A DNA stretch of 64,000 nt from Panorpa germanica. Lineage: Eukaryota > Arthropoda > Insecta > Mecoptera > Panorpidae. This document shows, piece by piece, positions 21,701-32,239 of this stretch (positions are counted from its first letter, which is position 1; each line of letters opens with the position of its first letter). The notes below the pieces were generated by a model, which saw only the letters and a list, made by a program, of their open reading frames with translations, had not been told where the DNA came from and did no database searches. Made by a program: the position numbers and the translations under genes. The stretch lies in NCBI GenBank assembly GCA_963678705.1, contig OY783204.1, forward strand, positions 9,117,759 to 9,181,758. Reading direction: 5' to 3'.

Positions 21701-22046
21701 TAAGTTAGTGCTATCTATGAGAGGAGGGTCACAGGACGTTATGTGTGACGCGTGAAAAATAAAGGTGGAATCGCTGGGGCATATTCTAGGCCAATGCTAC
21801 GTGCTAAAGCCTCTTAGAATAAATTGTCATAATGAAATACTCAACATTATAATAAACAAACTAACCACCAAGTATAAGGAAAGTATAGTATTCAAAGAAC
21901 CTTGTATACAATCACCATTAAGCCTTTTAAAACCTGATGTGATATTTATAAATAATAATGCTGGTTATATCATAGACGTCACCGTAAGGTTTGAGAATAA
22001 GGACAGTCTGCTTCTTATAATAAACCAAACCATTCTTTTCTTATAA
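18762..22046 (+). pseudogene. R2 ORF, copy 2
   Basis: Starts with ATG at 18762 in the same context as copy 1 (both contain HDPGLLRTQ/S then EGV or QGV). Finger 1 reads CPIW instead of CPIC, losing a zinc ligand; fingers 2 and 3 are kept. Myb (SKWSEEELHKLM to QISDKSRL), a stop near 19386, a TAG at 19656, RT pieces (RPITIVPILAKLYA, LGVSKAFDSVP, FADDILLSG) with frameshifts near 20290, 20630 and 20790, the thumb near 21297 and an endonuclease region follow. In the endonuclease CCHC motif the second Cys codon has become TGA (VMCDA*, 21752), followed by HILGQC and LLKPD. The frame ends at 22046. Unlike copy 1 it keeps the endonuclease. Confidence 0.93.
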
Positions 22047-22384
22047 TAAACCAAACATATTATTATTATTTTTATATTTTGACTATAAAATTATACCTAC
22101 AGAACTCTCCCTTTGCTCTCACAATAATCGCATAGATTCAGTGACCGTTATTACCCGCTAAGAATTACTGCTATTATTGCCCAAAAATCGATAATGGTTA
22201 TTTTGATTGATCACTAGAAACGTAAAAAACTTTCATGAAATCCAACAAGCCCATAGGTTACACTAATATGTGGGTAATAATTGACTTTCAGAAAGATATT
22301 GATATTCATCATATTTTTAATTTTTTAATAACAAAACACGTCCTTACTTTTACACAGCTGTCCAACTCACTGTGCAGATAAAAA
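22047..22384. other. Spacer between R2 copies 2 and 3
   Basis: AT-rich, no 28S and no recognisable R2 leader; nothing supported here apart from the joint of two R2 fragments. Confidence 0.5.
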
Positions 22385-24783
22385 ATGGCTTCCGATAAGT
22401 TTGAACATTCATACTGTCCGATTTGCCTGTTACGAGGCACGAACATGTTGTGTGTGGGTTTACCAGACCACCCCACATTTACCCTGGAGTTTGTCTGCAA
22501 TAAAGGGTGTATGAAAAGTTATAAAACATACAAGGGCATGATACAACATCATTCCTGTTGTACAGGACCCATAGCGGTGCCTGATGAATTATTTAAATGT
22601 GGAGTATGCGTGCTGTCTTTTAAAACGCAACGGGGGCTGAGCCAGCATACCAAGCATGCCCATCCCGAGTTACGGAATACACAGAGATTAACTGGATCTT
22701 CTCCTGTCCCTGTGGGGTCAAACAGACTATCCAAATGGTCAGAAGAAGAAGTGAGTACGCTTACTGCGAACTTAGAACGTCTGGCAAACGTTAGAAATAT
22801 CAATAGTGAGTTAGCTAAACTAATTCCTAATAAAACTGCAAAACAGATCTCCGATAAGCGTCGTCCTATCCGAGCGAAACAGTTAACGCAAGCTGGGACT
22901 GTTTCTAACACAAGCATAAACATTCATAATGTTACTTTAAGAGATCAAGTCAGTGTTACGACACCACCTAGAGCAAACCTAAGTAGTGGGTATGCTCGAA
23001 CTTCTACGCCTACTTGGAGGGTAGATAGACTAGTAGAATTCTTTACTAGTATCGAACCACACAATACTTCAACATGTAGTGTGTCACAGGATCAGTCGCA
23101 AAGTATCGTGCACGAGTTTGTGCCAGAGGTAATCGAATGGATGGGAACCATCGACACGTTATGGCAAGAATGGGTTTTACCAGTATCAGCATCTGTAAAT
23201 GTGTTCGCTTTAGACAATCTTATAAATGACTTAGTGGGAAAGGGTGCCTCGAGACAAGATCCCCAGGCTGCGGTTGATCATATAGCTCTAAAATTCCAAG
23301 ATCTCTTATTGCCGATTCATGACAGAAAAGTGCAAAAGGTGCGTGCACCTAGGCGTAGAAGGAAGGGACGCAGCAACCGTTTTACAAGACGAAGGTCTAG
23401 TAGAAAACATATCTTTGCTTCAATGCAAGATATGTTTTATAAATGCCCCAAAAAACTAGCCGATAGTATAATTAACGGAGATGAGTCTCCCGTAGCTAGT
23501 AATAACAATAATCTCAATCCTGACAAGATCAAGGATTTGTATAAAAACCTTTGGGGTACAAGAGGCACATCTTGTAATATGTTTGATCAGAAAAATTAAA
23601 TCTCGTTGAGCGATCTCACACCTATAGATCCGGACTCTAATTTACTATCTCATCTTAAAAAAATAAATCTGCTCCAGGTCCAGATCATATAAAAAGGAGC
23701 ATCTTACTAAAATTGAGGGTTTGCAGATTCTTATTGCAAAATACTTTAACGCATTAGTTCTACTATGGTTACATCCTAAGTTATGGCTGGAGAATAGGAC
23801 CATCTTGATTCCCAAAAAAGGCGCCGATCCCAATCTGGAAACAAATTTGCGACCGATTACGATTGCGTCAATTCTGGCAAAGTTATTTGCGAGTGCCATT
23901 TATGATATGATCAAATATCACCTAAACATTAATACAAAACAACAAGGCCTCACTACGCAAAACGGGTGCCTCAATAAGATCACCATATTCGAGGAAGTTA
24001 TGAAGGAGGCCAAATTATCGGCCAGAGTAGTAGTGTCGGTTTTGGACGTGTTAAAGGCTTTTGACAGTGTGCCGCACGACGCAATTACAAAGGCGCTCGT
24101 ACGCCAAAGCGTCCCGCCTCTGATCATTGCTTCAATATACAATATTTACACCGGCACATTTACAAATATTGCCGTAGGTGACGCCTCAGTCTCTATGAAC
24201 ATCATAAAAGGCGTGAAGCAGGGTGACCCCTTGTCACCGCTGCTATTTAATGTGGTGTTGGATGTAGTATTTGACAATTTAAAAGTTTTGAACGGTTACA
24301 AATTATATGGTAAGCAAGTCAAAGTACTCGCGTTTGCGGACGATATTGTCCTGGTTGGGAGCAGTGTACCCGATGCCCAGTTGCAACTTAACATTGCATG
24401 CAAAACTTTACACGATGTGGGGCTAAAGTTATCGGCGGCCAAGTCCTCTTCCTTTCAAATAAAATGCCTGCCAGGAAAGACTTTCGGCATAATAGATCCT
24501 TGCTTAGCGGATCCAATAAGTGGCGCCAAACTTGCTTTTAATGAATGTGATATGGTATTTAAATACCTTGGTATACATTTCTCTCCATGGTTAGACATAA
24601 AGGCCGAGAGAATAGTTAGTGATTTGCTTATGAGCATTGAAAGACTCGGAATGCTGTTAGCTTTGCAAAAACTTGAACTGCTGAACACTTATATTTTAAG
24701 TCATTTTTGCTTCACAACAGCCATCTGTCCTCTGACAGTTACTTAATCACGAACAGTCGATCAGTCTATCAGAAGAGCGTTAT
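22385..24783 (+). pseudogene. R2 ORF, copy 3, 3'-truncated
   Basis: ATG at 22385, then finger 1 (CPICLLRG) which has lost 8 residues including its first His (GLP directly followed by DHPTF), intact finger 2 and finger 3, and Myb (SKWSEEEVSTL to QISDKRRPI). A basic segment with RRRRKGRSNRFTRRR leads to RT. A stop falls at 23597, and a frameshift near 23665. The frame 23721-24746 has RPITIASILAKLFA, LDVLKAFDSVP, VKQGDPLSPLLFN and FADDIVLVG, so this RT is nearly whole. It ends in TVDQSIRRAL (another frame) at about 24783, where a different reverse transcriptase begins. Thumb end and endonuclease are missing. Confidence 0.92.
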
Positions 24784-24784
24784 A

Positions 24785-24920
24785 AGTGAAGTGTATGCTG
24801 TTAACAGAGGAGTTAGTCAAGGCGTTCCGTTGTCACCCATCTTTTTTAATTTGGCAATGGACGCAGTGATAGCCGCTATTCCACAGCAGGTTGGGTTTAT
24901 GCTAGAATTGCAAAAGGTGT
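24785..24920 (+). pseudogene. RT palm fragment of lineage B (left part)
   Basis: Reads VNRGVSQGVPLSPIFFNLAMDAV, the RT motif around the template grip (compare QGDPLSPLLFN in the R2 copies). It breaks off at the BEL target duplication ggtgt (24916-24920). Confidence 0.85.
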
Positions 24921-25267
24921 TGGTAAAGCAAATTCCCCCTTTTAATGAAATGTATTTTTGTATTTTTTAGTTTAAAAGAAACATTGTACTATTTTGATTA
25001 TTTGTTTATTTCTTTTATGCCATTATTATATTTTTGTTATTTAATGTAATTTCGATTTGCTCTTTTGGTTTTAAATCACTCTATTAACAGCTCTCAAGCC
25101 AGCAACAAGGGCAGATTGAAATAATTGTATTGTATTGTTATATGTATTCAATTGTGCGTGTATTATAAAAGCATTAAAAAATAAAACCAAGTACTTTTTA
25201 CTAAAATCCTAATCTACCAAGTTCAGCGAAGGTAATTTTTATCAAATTAAACTACTACAACAAAACA
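24921..25267 (+). repeat. 5' LTR of the gag-only BEL/Pao element
   Basis: 347 bp, ends in caaaaca; followed immediately by tggtccttcgagccgg (25268 on), the likely tRNA primer site. Confidence 0.92.
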
Positions 25268-25605
25268 TGGTCCTTCGAGCCGGATTAATTCAACGTCTTA
25301 CAAACGGAGAATTTCCACTGAATTATTCGAAAGAAAATTATCTTCAAGTACTTGGAAAACATCATCCATACAAGCAAGCTACATCGTGGCCTTACATCCG
25401 CATCCAGGGTTCTACTATCACCACGAGGAAGTCTCATCATGGATCGAGCGTTCAAATAAGTAAGTGACCTGGAATTTTCCTTTATATGCTTCCCTTATAT
25501 TTATTCCATATCATTTTATCCTTATAAATTGTACCATTTATGTTGTTTTGGAATTTTCCATTAATTGGTTTTGATGAGTTTTACGTCGTACGTATTCGTT
25601 ATGAT

Positions 25606-26275
25606 GAGTCAACCATTGTGACCAGACCAAATTGATCACACCTATTTTTTCTTGACAAACGATTTGTCAAGAATTTCCATATTGTATAATTTCCGTTGGT
25701 TTTGAACCCCTATCAAACCAATCCCTAAGTATTTATAATTGTGAAAATAGATATAAGGTCGTACCTAGAGTCTATGAGCAATTTATAAATAATCAACCCA
25801 TGTGGCCAGACCAAATTGGTAACATTATTTTAACTTGACAAACATTTTGTCAAAAACTACGTATACCGTTGGTTTTGAATGCCTATCAAACCAATCCTTA
25901 AGTATTTTCTAAATGTTAAAATGGATCCAAAGTCATACGATTAATCTATTATAAATTTTAAAAATAATCAAACCCCATGGCCAAACCAAATTGGTCACAT
26001 TATTTTAACTTGACAAACATTTTGTCAAAAATTGCCTTATTAAATAACCGTTGGTTTTGAATGCCTATCAAACCAATCCTTTATTATTTTCTAAATGTTA
26101 AAATAGATCTAAAGTCATACGTTTAATCTATTATAAATTTTAAATATAATCAATCTCCGCAGCCAGACCAAAGGTCACGTTTATTTTTATATTGGAAAAG
26201 CGTTGTCAAAATTTCCTTATTTAAAATTTCACATGGTTTTGAAACCCTTTTCAAAACTTCAGATAATTTCTAATT
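25606..26275 (+). repeat. About 3.7 tandem repeats of ~180 bp with internal hairpins in the leader
   Basis: Units start near 25610, 25794, 25969 and 26149 (each with a form of tggccagaccaaattggtcac). Each unit has two inverted repeats: ttgacaaa...tttgtcaa and ttggttttga...tatcaaaccaa. The spacing of 175-184 bp and the kept hairpins point to a structural or regulatory role in the leader RNA or DNA. Confidence 0.85.
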
Positions 26276-26560
26276 CAGATACAACCATCATAGTTTCTGT
26301 AACCTTCATGCAACGTTTTATTTGGAATTTATATTCAATCTTTTGTTTTAATAAATGTTTAGAAAACTATAAATATCTGTTTGTAAAGAATTGTTGTTTC
26401 CTTCATTCAGCGCTATTTGTTTTCATATCTTTTGTACAAATTATTATTCGTTTTGAATATTTCTAAAGCCATTGTAGCAAATTATAAAATTATCTTTCAA
26501 ATTTTATTTCCATATTTAACAATAGTTTGTTTAAGATAATTTATGTTTACCCGTTTTACA

Positions 26561-27646
26561 ATGTCACTGGCTAAGAGATTGAAATTTCAAAGCGCATCCT
26601 TAATGAAGAAAGTAGACATTTATATTCAGCAATCTCAGTCAATTATTTCATATGATCCAACCACATATTAGTTAAACGAAGTAAAATTCCGCCATTCCTT
26701 AGTCACTCCGCTTTTAGCTCAATTTAAAGAAATCGCCTTAGACAGACAATTATTATACAATTCTGCAGACGACCCAGAAATAAGTCAGATAGATGCTGAG
26801 GTCAAAGAGTTTATAGTAAAATATATTGAACTTATGGCGTTAATGAACGAAGCTATTGAGTATTCAGAAGAATCCAATGAAGAAATTAATTTATCAATTT
26901 GTGGTGGACAAAATAATTTAGACAATTTATTCCAAACTAACATTAAAATCTTTAGTGGAGATATTGCCGAATGGCCGCAATTCAAGTCTTTGTTAACCAA
27001 ATTGGTACATTCCAAAGAAAGCTATGACTGTGCCATTAAATTATCTCACCTAATAGATTTATTAACGGATGATGCCCTAGACATTATCACGTCTTTAGAA
27101 GTAATGCCCGAAAATTATAATACAGCGTGGCAACTTCTATTAAATAAATATGATAAGAAGCCTCCAGTCATCCCTCATCATTTACAATCCTCATATTTGC
27201 AATCAACCCCAATCACAACCGTAGAATCAAACAACAACCTAAAAATCTTTACCATACCATTCAAGGAACCTTCACCAATATTAAGTGAATCCCCACTACT
27301 TACGAATGACCTTAAAATACCTATTTTGTCTAAATCAATTTTTGTAGATTACCACTTCAATAATATATTTATATCTGATAAAGTCAAAATATTAAAGAAT
27401 CATATCAGCGCCAAAGCTAAATCAAAACTAAATATATTTAATTCCTCGTTTAGCTCCCACAATAAAAATATCTCATACTTTATGCGTATTGGTGAAACAT
27501 TAAAGTATTCACATTTTAATCTTAATGTAAAACACCCTATGGTTTTTGTTTATGATAATGCGTTAACCAAAATAATTAAGAATTCCAAATATAAAAAAAT
27601 ATTTCATACACGCCCTCCAGTGTTATTTCCACTATGCGAAAACTAA
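26561..27646 (+). pseudogene. BEL/Pao gag with a single nonsense codon
   Basis: An ATG at 26561 is in frame with the open stretch 26834-27646; only a TAG at 26669 (codon 37) interrupts, giving 361 codons. The middle part matches the BEL gag domain (DUF1759): IKIFSGDIAEWPQFKSLLTKLV, then LSHLIDLLTDDALDIITSL and ENYNTAWQLLLNKYDKK. The C-terminal 150 residues are not typical of the family. No zinc knuckle is seen. Gag would form the particle that packages element RNA. Since one base change is the only clear lesion, gag was under use until recently, or the codon is a sequencing error. Confidence 0.8.
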
Positions 27647-28091
27647 ATACTTTTCCTCACTACGAGATCACCTAAAACGTTTTAAGAATAATGCATGTGC
27701 TATTCTAGTACAATTGAAAATGAATTTGAGTTCCAAACTTTTTATACCATGTCCAAAAGTCATTCCAAATTTCAACCTATATATCCAGGTCACTATTTCA
27801 TTGACCTCCTTACCAACTATTGCCCAGGATATTTATTTAAGTACTAGAGATATGATCCAGCCGCCTCGCCTTAATTATAGTCTACAGAAGACTGCAGTGA
27901 AAATTCGTCCGCCCAGAGCTAGACTAAGAACTTCGTACATCATACGAAAATCTTGACTGGACCAGATCAATAGCAGCATGTTGCAGCCGTCCAGACTTTC
28001 TCATCTCAAATTAAGGGAGCATTTTGTAATTTACCTTAACATGAATATTAAGAAATTTAGAAATTCCCTTGGAATTCCAACCCGGGAGTTA
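27647..28091 (+). other. 3' interior of the BEL element, unassigned
   Basis: Contains a short frame 27714-27956 with a basic end (KIRPPRARLRTSYIIRKS) that I do not recognise. Leads to cccgggagtta before the 3' LTR; a good polypurine tract is not obvious, though aaattaagggagc lies at 28009. Confidence 0.4.
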
Positions 28092-28438
28092 TGGTAAAGC
28101 AAATTCCCCCTTTTAATGTAATGTATTTTTGTATTTTTTAGTTTAAAAGAAACATTGTACTATTTTGATTATTTGTTTATTTCTTTTATGCCATTATTAT
28201 ATTTTTGTTATTTAATGTAATTTTGATTTGCTCCTTTGGTTTTAAATCACTCTATTAACAGCTCTCAAGCCAGCAACAAGGGCAAATTGAATTAATTGTA
28301 TTGTATTGTTATATGTATTTAATTGTGCGTGTATTATAAAAGCATTAAAAAATAAAACCAAGTATTTTTTACTAAAATCCTAATCTACCAAGTTAAGCGA
28401 AGGTATTTTTTATCAAATTAAACTACTACATCAAAACA
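28092..28438 (+). repeat. 3' LTR of the gag-only BEL/Pao element
   Basis: 347 bp, 337 of them identical to the 5' LTR; followed by the duplicated ggtgt. Confidence 0.92.
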
Positions 28439-29960
28439 GGTGTCATGCTTAGCATTCGCTGAAGACCTTGTTGTTGTGACTTCCACAGCATCAGAGATGA
28501 AGATTGCCCTTCAAGACATCATAAAGAAGGCTGCCAGTATAGGCCTGGCCTTTAATGTTGAAAAATCTTTAACCATTTCCCTAATGCCAGCAGGAAGGCC
28601 AAGAAGATTAAAATTGTCGATGCGGAGTTCAAAATAGGCACCCAGAGAATCAAAGCAGTGACATCGCTAGCAGAATGGAAGTATTTGGGAGTGGATTTTA
28701 GTGTAAAGGAAGCGAAGACGGTAGAAACTGATGTTTCCACAGCGTTGCTTCGCATCTCGAAAGCTCCACTAAAGCCCCAACAACGTTTGGTTCTCTTAAG
28801 GACATACCTGATACCACAATTTTTCCATGCGCTTGTGCTAGGGAATGTGACGAAAGGTTGTTTACTGTAGCTGGAAAAGTCGGTTCGCAAACATATCAGG
28901 CAGTGGTTGCGCTTGCCTAAATATGTGTCTCGCGAGTACTTCCACGCTGCAGTGAAGGACGGAGGCATGGATATTCCTGCTTTTGTCACTACAATACCAG
29001 GGATCACAATAGCGAGGCTATCCCGCATAGCGGGGTCTACTAACGAGGAAGCCGTCGCGGCATCCCGAACTCTAAGGGTGCAACGAAAGGTTTCCTGGTG
29101 TACGGCGGTCCTTTGCAACCTTGGTGTAGCGTCTAATTTTGCTACTGACCGTAAGCGGTTTTGGGCCAATGTACTACATAGTTCAGTGGATGGGACTGAA
29201 CTTGTGAAATCTTTTAAGGTGCCTACATCAACTGAGTGGATGGACCGGTATTCCCACCATATACCAGGACGTGACTTCGTACAACATGTCCACGTGCAAG
29301 TGAACTGTCTGCCAACTGCAGTTAGAACATCAAGAGGGTCGCGCAGAGCGGGCAGGGATGTCCGCTGCAGAGCCGGCTGCTCAGATGTGGAAACTGGGCA
29401 CATGTTGTACAGAAGTTCTTCCGGACGCATGGTGGTAGAGTGCTCAGACACGACGCAACGCTCGTACATTGAACACCGCACTAGTCAAGAAAGGGTACTT
29501 TGTGGCAGCTGAACCACATGTCCCATCTTGCGGGGATATGGAAACCAGACATCGTTGCGGTCAGAGACGGTTGCTAAAATATCATCGATGTCCAAGTTGT
29601 TAGCAGCGCGGGCAGCCTTGATAGCAAGCATCGTCAGAAGGCAGCATACTATCCCAAAACACCGGGTTTTAATACAAAGCTGTCTAGGGTATTTCAGATC
29701 GACCCAGCAACGGTGTACTATACTACATGTACTCTTTCATGGAGAGGTGTATAGTCAATAAAATCATACAACGACCTGCTGTCCTTTGGGATTCCCCCTG
29801 GCACAGTAAGAAGCCTCATCACCAGGGCTTTACAGGGGAGCCACACGAACTTCACCAGATTCTCCCAGATGACAACGACGAGACCGCGGAGAGGAGCTTC
29901 TTCGGAAAGGTGAGGGCGGAGATTCATTGTGTTTTCAGGGTAGTTTTGTGATACTATTGA
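28439..29960 (+). pseudogene. RT C-terminus and endonuclease of lineage B (right part)
   Basis: Resumes with CLAFAEDLVVVTS, where the catalytic FADD box has become FAED. Then WKYLGVDFS, a thumb with HIRQWLRLPKYVSREYF and AAVKDGGMDIPAF (the R2 equivalent is VKDGGLGVP), and a cysteine-rich region RCRAGCSDVETGHML with the C-x3-C...H layout of the restriction-like endonuclease of R2-type elements. Frameshift near 28615, stops at 28868 and 29510. A further 29528-29950 part ends in NDETAERSFFGK. The presence of a C-terminal cysteine/histidine motif and no RNase H place it with R2/CRE/NeSL rather than Jockey-type LINEs. Confidence 0.8.
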
Positions 29961-30194
29961 ACATCTTCATTATTTAATACTTATGTAAACATATGAGGGC
30001 ACTTAGTGCTTTGAGGTTATTTTTATAAGTTTTTAGATTAATGGGTTACATTCTAGTTTGTTTAAGTTATAAATTTATTTATCATGGTACCTTCAATTGT
30101 AAGGAGCATGTGGCTAGTCACCGGCCCCGTGTTCCAGAACTGTTAAGGTGAGTTCTGGAAAATAAATATGTTAAAAGGGCTTATCTTATTTTAA

Positions 30195-31066
30195 GGTCCT
30201 GGGCAATATGTACCAGCTGCCGTCGTTTACGTATTTATAAGCTTATTGTATGCCAAATGGCGAGAGAATGGTACGGACCTTAAAATGCATCCCGTCTTGA
30301 GTAAAGGTGGCTGTGTGCATACGAACTCCGTGGCTCTGCCTAACGAGTACCGTGACAGAAACTGCTCGAGTCCTGCAAGGTGTTATATCGTGGTGAAATA
30401 TAACTCCGTGACAGAAAACTGCACGATGTCGGGTTAGTCCCGTATTATTGAGCTATTACTTCATAAGTCAACCCGTGGGTGCTTCGGATGAGGCAGGGAA
30501 ATGACGAACAAGATTTAAATTCTTGTACTATTTGGATGAGTGCTTAATCGAGATTGTCAGCACTTTTGAAGACAACGACGAACTGTGCAGTTTGGAGTGG
30601 TGCAGCGTGCGAAATATATTTAATATATGTAGTGGACGGCTAATAGTGACGAGCCTATTATAATTATAGAAACGCTATAGGAACAGAAGTTGTTGTCTTT
30701 TTAAGATGCGAATTCTCGTGCCTATAGGCACTTAGCGTGATTACTTGCTTTTGCAGACGGCCAGGGCAGATGGGGTTGACGACCCATCCGTTCTAGTCGA
30801 TATTGCGTTAAGGACCTATTATTATTGAAATGGTTCAGTCCAATGGTGAAACTCCGGGACTCATATTTCTTACATTTTGTTGCCCTCATGTCTGTTAACA
30901 CTGGCTGACTCGTAAGTGGGAAGCAAATGTGTTAGTGGCATTGTCTTAAGGACATTAATATGATTATGGGGTCCCATATCTATTACATTTGTTGCTCTAT
31001 GGCACCGAGCACTGGCAGACTCGATAGAGGGAAGCGATTGTGCGAGGATGCAGGACGTGGCGGGGG
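30195..31066 (+). mobile_element. R2 5' leader only (A-clade), truncated
   Basis: Starts ggtcctgggcaatatgtacc at 30195, the same first bases as copy 1. Continues with the conserved acggccagggc block and both ~110-bp modules (near 30897 and 31008), then stops before the ORF at 31066 where the paralogous repeat begins. The 5' base is complete but is not preceded by 28S; it abuts the end of lineage B. Confidence 0.9.
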
Positions 31067-31935
31067 GAACTCATCCAATAAGGAATAATTAATCGGCCGT
31101 ATGTTGTATAACTTATGCTATTAACTAAACACAGTAATATATATTTAAGAAAATAAATACTATAGATTACATACAAATTTGTATGTGAACATTTTACGTA
31201 AATAAAACGAAAAATTTGCATACACTTTATATGTGGTTAGTAGGTATGGTATCTTACGACGCTTCCCAATAAGAAGAATGTTTGCTTCGATTTGAATTTG
31301 TTTCACACAGGGCTTAATTTTTGTCAATGTATGACTAATACTCATTTTGAATGGATCGCAAGAATAACTGAAAAAATACAAAACGAGCCTAACGGCTTAC
31401 AATTTTTGTTTTGTTTGTTATTTTTTTCGAAAAATTTTACTTGACCTTATTGTCGCACTTAAATTTGATCTAAATTAGAGTGTTGATATATCTAATTTTT
31501 ACAGGTTGAAAATTACTTGACAAATGTGTTTGGTGCAGTACGTAAAGCACTGGAATCTGGCAATGATTTTGATGAGAGCATGAATGCTTTTTTCCCAGAA
31601 GAACTTATCGATGAAGGTAAAATATTTCTTAGCAAAATACAAGTAATAGAAATAAAATAGACTTTTATTTTACTAAGCAAAAATAATCGAAAGGATTTCT
31701 TCCATGAAAATATTTAATTTTAGTCGAAGAGGATAATGTTGTGATCCCTGATAATAATGCTAGTAATGATGATACTGCCCCTAAGGATGATGTTGTTTTC
31801 GATAATGATGTTGCCTCTGATGATGATGCTACATCTGATAATGTTACAACCTCAGATGATGATGTCGTATATGATGATGCCATTTTTAATGATGATGTTG
31901 ATCCTGATGATGACTCCGCTGATGATGATAATGCC
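31067..31935 (+). repeat. Paralogous repeat block, copy 2 (empty site of the mariner)
   Basis: Aligns with 2179-2251 plus 3075-3817. At 31135-31145 it reads cagtaatatatattt, where copy 1 carries the mariner between duplicated TA. Confidence 0.9.
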
Positions 31936-32187
31936 TTTTATGATGATGCTGCCTGTGATGATGTTTTTTCTAATAATGGTATTGCTTGTGGTGATGGAGC
32001 TATCGCAGTTGTCGCTAACGATGAAGATATCCTTATTAATGATAATGATGTTACTGTCCTTATAGGAATTGCCGCCGCAGCTATCGAAGAAAAAAAAGGT
32101 ATTTTCCATAACTACTTTATGAATCAGAAATTGTTAAATAATAATTTAAATAGTATTTACCATTTGCACCAAACGAGTCAAACTTAA
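31505..32187 (+). CDS. Asp-rich spliced-looking gene, partial
   Basis: Exon A, 31505-31616, follows ctaatttttacag and ends at a GTAAAA donor; it reads VENYLTNVFGAVRKALESG and FFPEELIDE. Exon B, 31724-32098, follows atttaattttag and joins in phase (G|TC = Val). It codes Val-Glu-Glu-Asp then about 95 residues dominated by Asp, Asn, Ala and Val, then AAAAIEEKK. It can end at a GTATTT donor (32099) or run on to a stop at 32185. Exon A looks like a normal globular helix; B is an acidic low-complexity tail. The phase match supports a real gene or gene copy. No family is recognised, and neither start nor promoter was found. Confidence 0.45.
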
Positions 32188-32239
32188 AGGATGCCATTCA
32201 CTTCAAGATTTAATACGATGCAGATGCATTTCAATGTAT

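Larger units (their letters stand above)
10774..22046 (+). mobile_element. R2: R2 copy 2, split by an LTR element, possibly with transduced 28S leader
   Basis: Starts with gggagtaactatgactctcttaa (10776-10798), the 23 bases of 28S just upstream of the R2 site, then 22 untemplated-looking bases, then the R2 leader from 10821 (gtcctgggaaatatgtacc). The leader is interrupted at 11673-18434 by an errantivirus-like element and resumes at 18439. The ORF runs 18762-22046, after which no 28S follows. The position in 28S (after ggtgtcctaaggc) is not the R2 site. Confidence 0.85.
24921..28438 (+). mobile_element. Gag-only BEL/Pao-type LTR element, 3.5 kb
   Basis: LTRs at 24921-25267 and 28092-28438, both 347 bp, begin TGG and end CA; they differ at ten sites. 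The 5-bp duplication ggtgt lies at 24916-24920 and 28439-28443, as typical for BEL/Pao. The interior has a TGG-starting primer site, a leader with tandem repeats, one gag-like ORF and an unassigned 3' part. There is no protease, RT or integrase, so it is non-autonomous and would need a helper element. Confidence 0.92.
24785..30194 (+). mobile_element. Second R2-superfamily element (lineage B), split by a BEL element
   Basis: 24785-24920 plus 28439-30194 make one element once the BEL element is set aside. It differs from the A-clade R2 copies in sequence throughout. The 5' part is missing, starting within the RT palm. It ends in non-coding sequence (29960-30194) with a stem ccagaact...agttctgg near 30133-30156 and is followed without a gap by an R2 leader start. 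Confidence 0.75.

Noticed and set aside
22385..24783. An active R2 element
   Set aside because: The best RT (copy 3) still has a stop, a frameshift, a damaged first zinc finger and no endonuclease. All other copies are worse.
31757..32065. Met/Leu-rich and Ile-rich frames
   Set aside because: Shifted and antisense readings of the GAT-rich Asp exon.
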